Assembly: GCF_000003605.2 (NCBI RefSeq)
Contig: NW_003141316.1
Location: 129,818-184,210 of the forward strand
Reading direction: 5' to 3'
Origin: Saccoglossus kowalevskii
Taxonomy: Eukaryota > Hemichordata > Enteropneusta > Harrimaniidae
Length of the DNA: 54,393 nt
Part shown: piece by piece, positions 52,013 through 54,393 of the stretch
Layout of the letters: each line of letters starts with the position of its first letter
Numbering within the stretch: position 1 is the first letter of the stretch
The notes under the pieces: generated by a model
Database searches by the model: none
What the model was told of the DNA's origin: nothing
What the model saw: the letters and a program-made list of their open reading frames with translations, nothing else
Position numbers and translations under genes: made by a program

Positions 52013-52060
52013 CTGTAAAACATGTCTCTTTAGCGAAAATTGTCAACCAAAGCTTTGTTA
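52013..52060 (+). mobile_element. One-ended fragment of MITE family 3
   Basis: TA-CTGTAAAACATGTCTCTTTA followed by gcgaaaa at 52011 onwards. No matching right terminus is found within the next 300 bp. Confidence 0.6.
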
Positions 52061-53790
52061 TAGTGACCACCAGGTGTTTGTTGCAAAGAAACTTGCACTA
52101 TTGGGATATCAAAACTAATTAATCTGTTAGTTGTCTGTCTCAGGTGAATACCATGTACGTCACACTTAATAATATTATGAGTTATTTGACCAAAATACAT
52201 ATTTGTTTTCCTCAGGGTTTTCTTCTTAAATTTTAATCAAAAGACTCAATTAAAAATGTAGGTTGCTATAACGTATTCTTCCACACACAGTATTAAGTGG
52301 ATGACTATACTGAGTCATAAGCGAATGTAGAAGGCTAATTAGCCCCGTAGCAGCCTTCTAAGTAAACCCCTGATAGCACTCTAACACTTGTTTTGTTTTT
52401 TGCTGGGCAATATTGAGCATGCCACTTCTTGCCTGTTATTTTATTTCTCAGGTTTTAATGAAAACAATTTATTTTTTTCTCTCGTTGCATTCCTGACTGA
52501 TTTGTGACTTGAGGGCACTTTTTTTCCTGGTTTCAAAGAAAGAGGAACATGCATCGTTACAAAACGTTTTTTATAAGTTGATCTTGTTATGTACTTATCA
52601 TCTGAAAGTTTGACCCAATGGAGGTAGAACATGATGGCTGCAAAAAAAGATTGTGTTTTTTTTTGACGTTATTTGTAGTCATTGTGTGCCAGGTGCCAGG
52701 AAATTAGTGCCCTCTATGTGTGATTGAATTTTATTGAACTTTCTGATATCAATTTCATTTCTTGTGAACTTTAACTTTTTTGTTTGAAAACCAGATTCTA
52801 CCTCATATTGTTGTTGTTTATTCTATGAAAATAAACAGATTATTATATTATTAATTATCATGTGGTGTGTCTTTGTTGACTTTACATATCTTCTTGTCAA
52901 CTGGGGAAATTTGGTTGCTACAGAGGGAGGGAAGGAGTCTTATTATGATACTGGTGTTGACATCAAATTTCTTGCCATGTGTCCTATCAATGGATGGTGA
53001 GAAAACATTAAATTGTGTGAATACATAATGTGGAACTGGGGAAAATGTAAATTAAAAAATTCAGGAGTATGAAAATAATGTATTTGAAAAATGAGGTGCA
53101 GAATCATTTAGTTTTTGACTTGCCTGGTATTTTGAACATCGAATACAGCAGTCATTGACACAACTGTATGTGCTACTAATAGAGCAAATACGGTTTTACA
53201 TGAACATCATCTTGGGAGCTTAAAGCTTCGGTAAAAATGGTTCAACGCCAGGAAGATAATCCCTCTATTGTTCAATGAGTTGCACCATGGGATACCACAA
53301 TGCAAGTATGTGATAGCTTAAAATTACAAGAGGATACCCATTTTCAGACAATTTCAATAAAAATGTAGACCCATTCTCAGAATATGGTTTTATTTTGATG
53401 CAAGCAATGAATTATATGAAAAAGTCATATTTTCATGATCCAGTGAATAAACATAATTTTTGGTTTATGTGTGATTCAATTGGAGATTGGCTTCTATTAG
53501 AGCAAATATGATATTTCAATAATTAATAATGACAGATTAGATTGGTTATCAACTTTCTGATACATGGTTTTGGATAGTCAGCTAAAGGCTGCCATATTCT
53601 TGAAAATAACAATGAAACTAGGGCAGCTCACAGCTCCCTATTGAGGATAATCTTAAGACATCCTAGATCCCACACTTGTAGCTGTCTAAATACTGTTTTC
53701 ATGTTTCTGTTTTGGTCTACTGTAGTAAGTTGATATCACTTGGCATAACTATATGTAGATTAAGTTATTAAAATATGAACACATAATATA
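52061..53790. other. Non-coding flank, decayed repeats only
   Basis: A small inverted repeat (tagaaggct with agccttcta, about 52329-52361) and two ctaatagagcaaata/ctattagagcaaata fragments (about 53176 and 53492) are the only features seen. AATAAA at about 52830 has no linked coding exon. Confidence 0.5.
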
Positions 53791-53804
53791 TTGTTTGTTA
53801 GCTC

Positions 53805-54393
53805 CGCTGTCGACTTTGTCATATGAGTGATTGTCCGTCGTCGTCGTCCGTCGTTCGTCGTCCGTGTCAATGTTTTACTTTTTCGACTTCTTCTTGAAAA
53901 CTACATGCCTAAATGCTTTGATACTTGGTGTATATGTACCTTGGGTAGACCTCTCTTAGGTTTGTTCATTTCATGTTGATATCTTTAATTCTCTAATTTT
54001 GGTGAATATTTTTGTCATTTTTGGTAAAAACTGATATTTTCGACTTCTTGTTAAAAACCGCAAGTGCAATTGCTTTGATATTACATCTATAGGTACTACA
54101 TGTGGACCTCTCTCAGATTTGTTAATTTTGTAATGATATCTTTAATTCTTTAATTTTGGTGATTATTTTTGTCATTTTTGGTAAAAACTGATATTTTCGA
54201 CTTCTTGTTAAAAACCGCAAGTGCAATTGCTTTGATACTACATATATAGGTACTACATGTGGACCTCTCTCAGATTTGTTCATTTCGTGATGATATCTTC
54301 AATTCTCTAATTTTGGTGAATATTTTTGTCATTTTTGGTAAAAACTGATATTTTCGACTTCTTGTTAAAAACCGCAAGTGCAATTGCTTTGAT
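53805..54393 (+). repeat. 157-bp tandem array running off the window
   Basis: cgacttcttgttaaaaaccg or the variant cgacttcttcttgaaaacta begins at 53884, 54041, 54198 and 54355, exactly 157 bp apart. Each unit holds ctttgatact, a ggacctctctcagatttgtt-type block, gatatctt and tttttggtaaaaactgat. The array is preceded by a (cgt)n-rich leader (about 53830-53870). The last units are nearly identical and the right end is not in the window. Confidence 0.95.

Overview
The window is eukaryotic nuclear DNA: AT-rich, with spliced genes using GT/AG borders, long introns, many homopolymer and microsatellite tracts, and dozens of short interspersed and tandem repeats. The repeat load, the split mitochondrial ribosomal gene and the PR/SET zinc-finger gene fit a non-vertebrate animal, probably a marine invertebrate. 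A hemichordate, echinoderm or cephalochordate would be plausible, but nothing here fixes the taxon.

Two protein-coding genes can be supported, both on the + strand. (1) The left edge (268-2282) carries the last two recognisable exons of the nuclear gene for mitochondrial ribosomal protein bL17m (MRPL17); its 5' exons lie outside the window. (2) A nine-exon gene at 10204-47905 encodes a reconstructed 576-residue PR/SET-domain protein with six C2H2 zinc fingers (PRDM family). Exon 1 is separated from the rest by a 30.7 kb first intron. Exons 2-9 are packed into 6.8 kb (41110-47905), and all phases join without a frameshift. About 7.9 kb of intergenic DNA lies between the genes. It includes a comparatively CpG-rich stretch (about 5.7-10.2 kb) and a candidate promoter just upstream of PRDM exon 1. 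The last 6.5 kb is 3' UTR plus repeats.

The rest is dominated by small non-autonomous DNA transposons (MITEs) and tandem repeats, with no transposase gene visible. At least five families have TA-flanked ends, four of them beginning CTGTA. There is one multi-copy family and one single element flanked by TTAA, and one element with a 9-bp target duplication. Two insertions can be compared with an unoccupied related copy of the same sequence inside the window, one precisely (38.7-39.2 kb) and one diverged (15.3 vs 16.3 kb). Tandem arrays have units of 5, 17/34, 32, 50 and about 157 bp; three unrelated tandem duplications share a 155-158 bp period.

I see no CRISPR array, operon, rRNA or tRNA, and no evidence of a new enzymatic system. 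The most novel content is the repeat ecology (shared subterminal GCGAAA boxes, occupied/empty site pairs, nucleosome-sized tandem units) and the divergent PR domain plus cysteine cluster of the zinc-finger gene.
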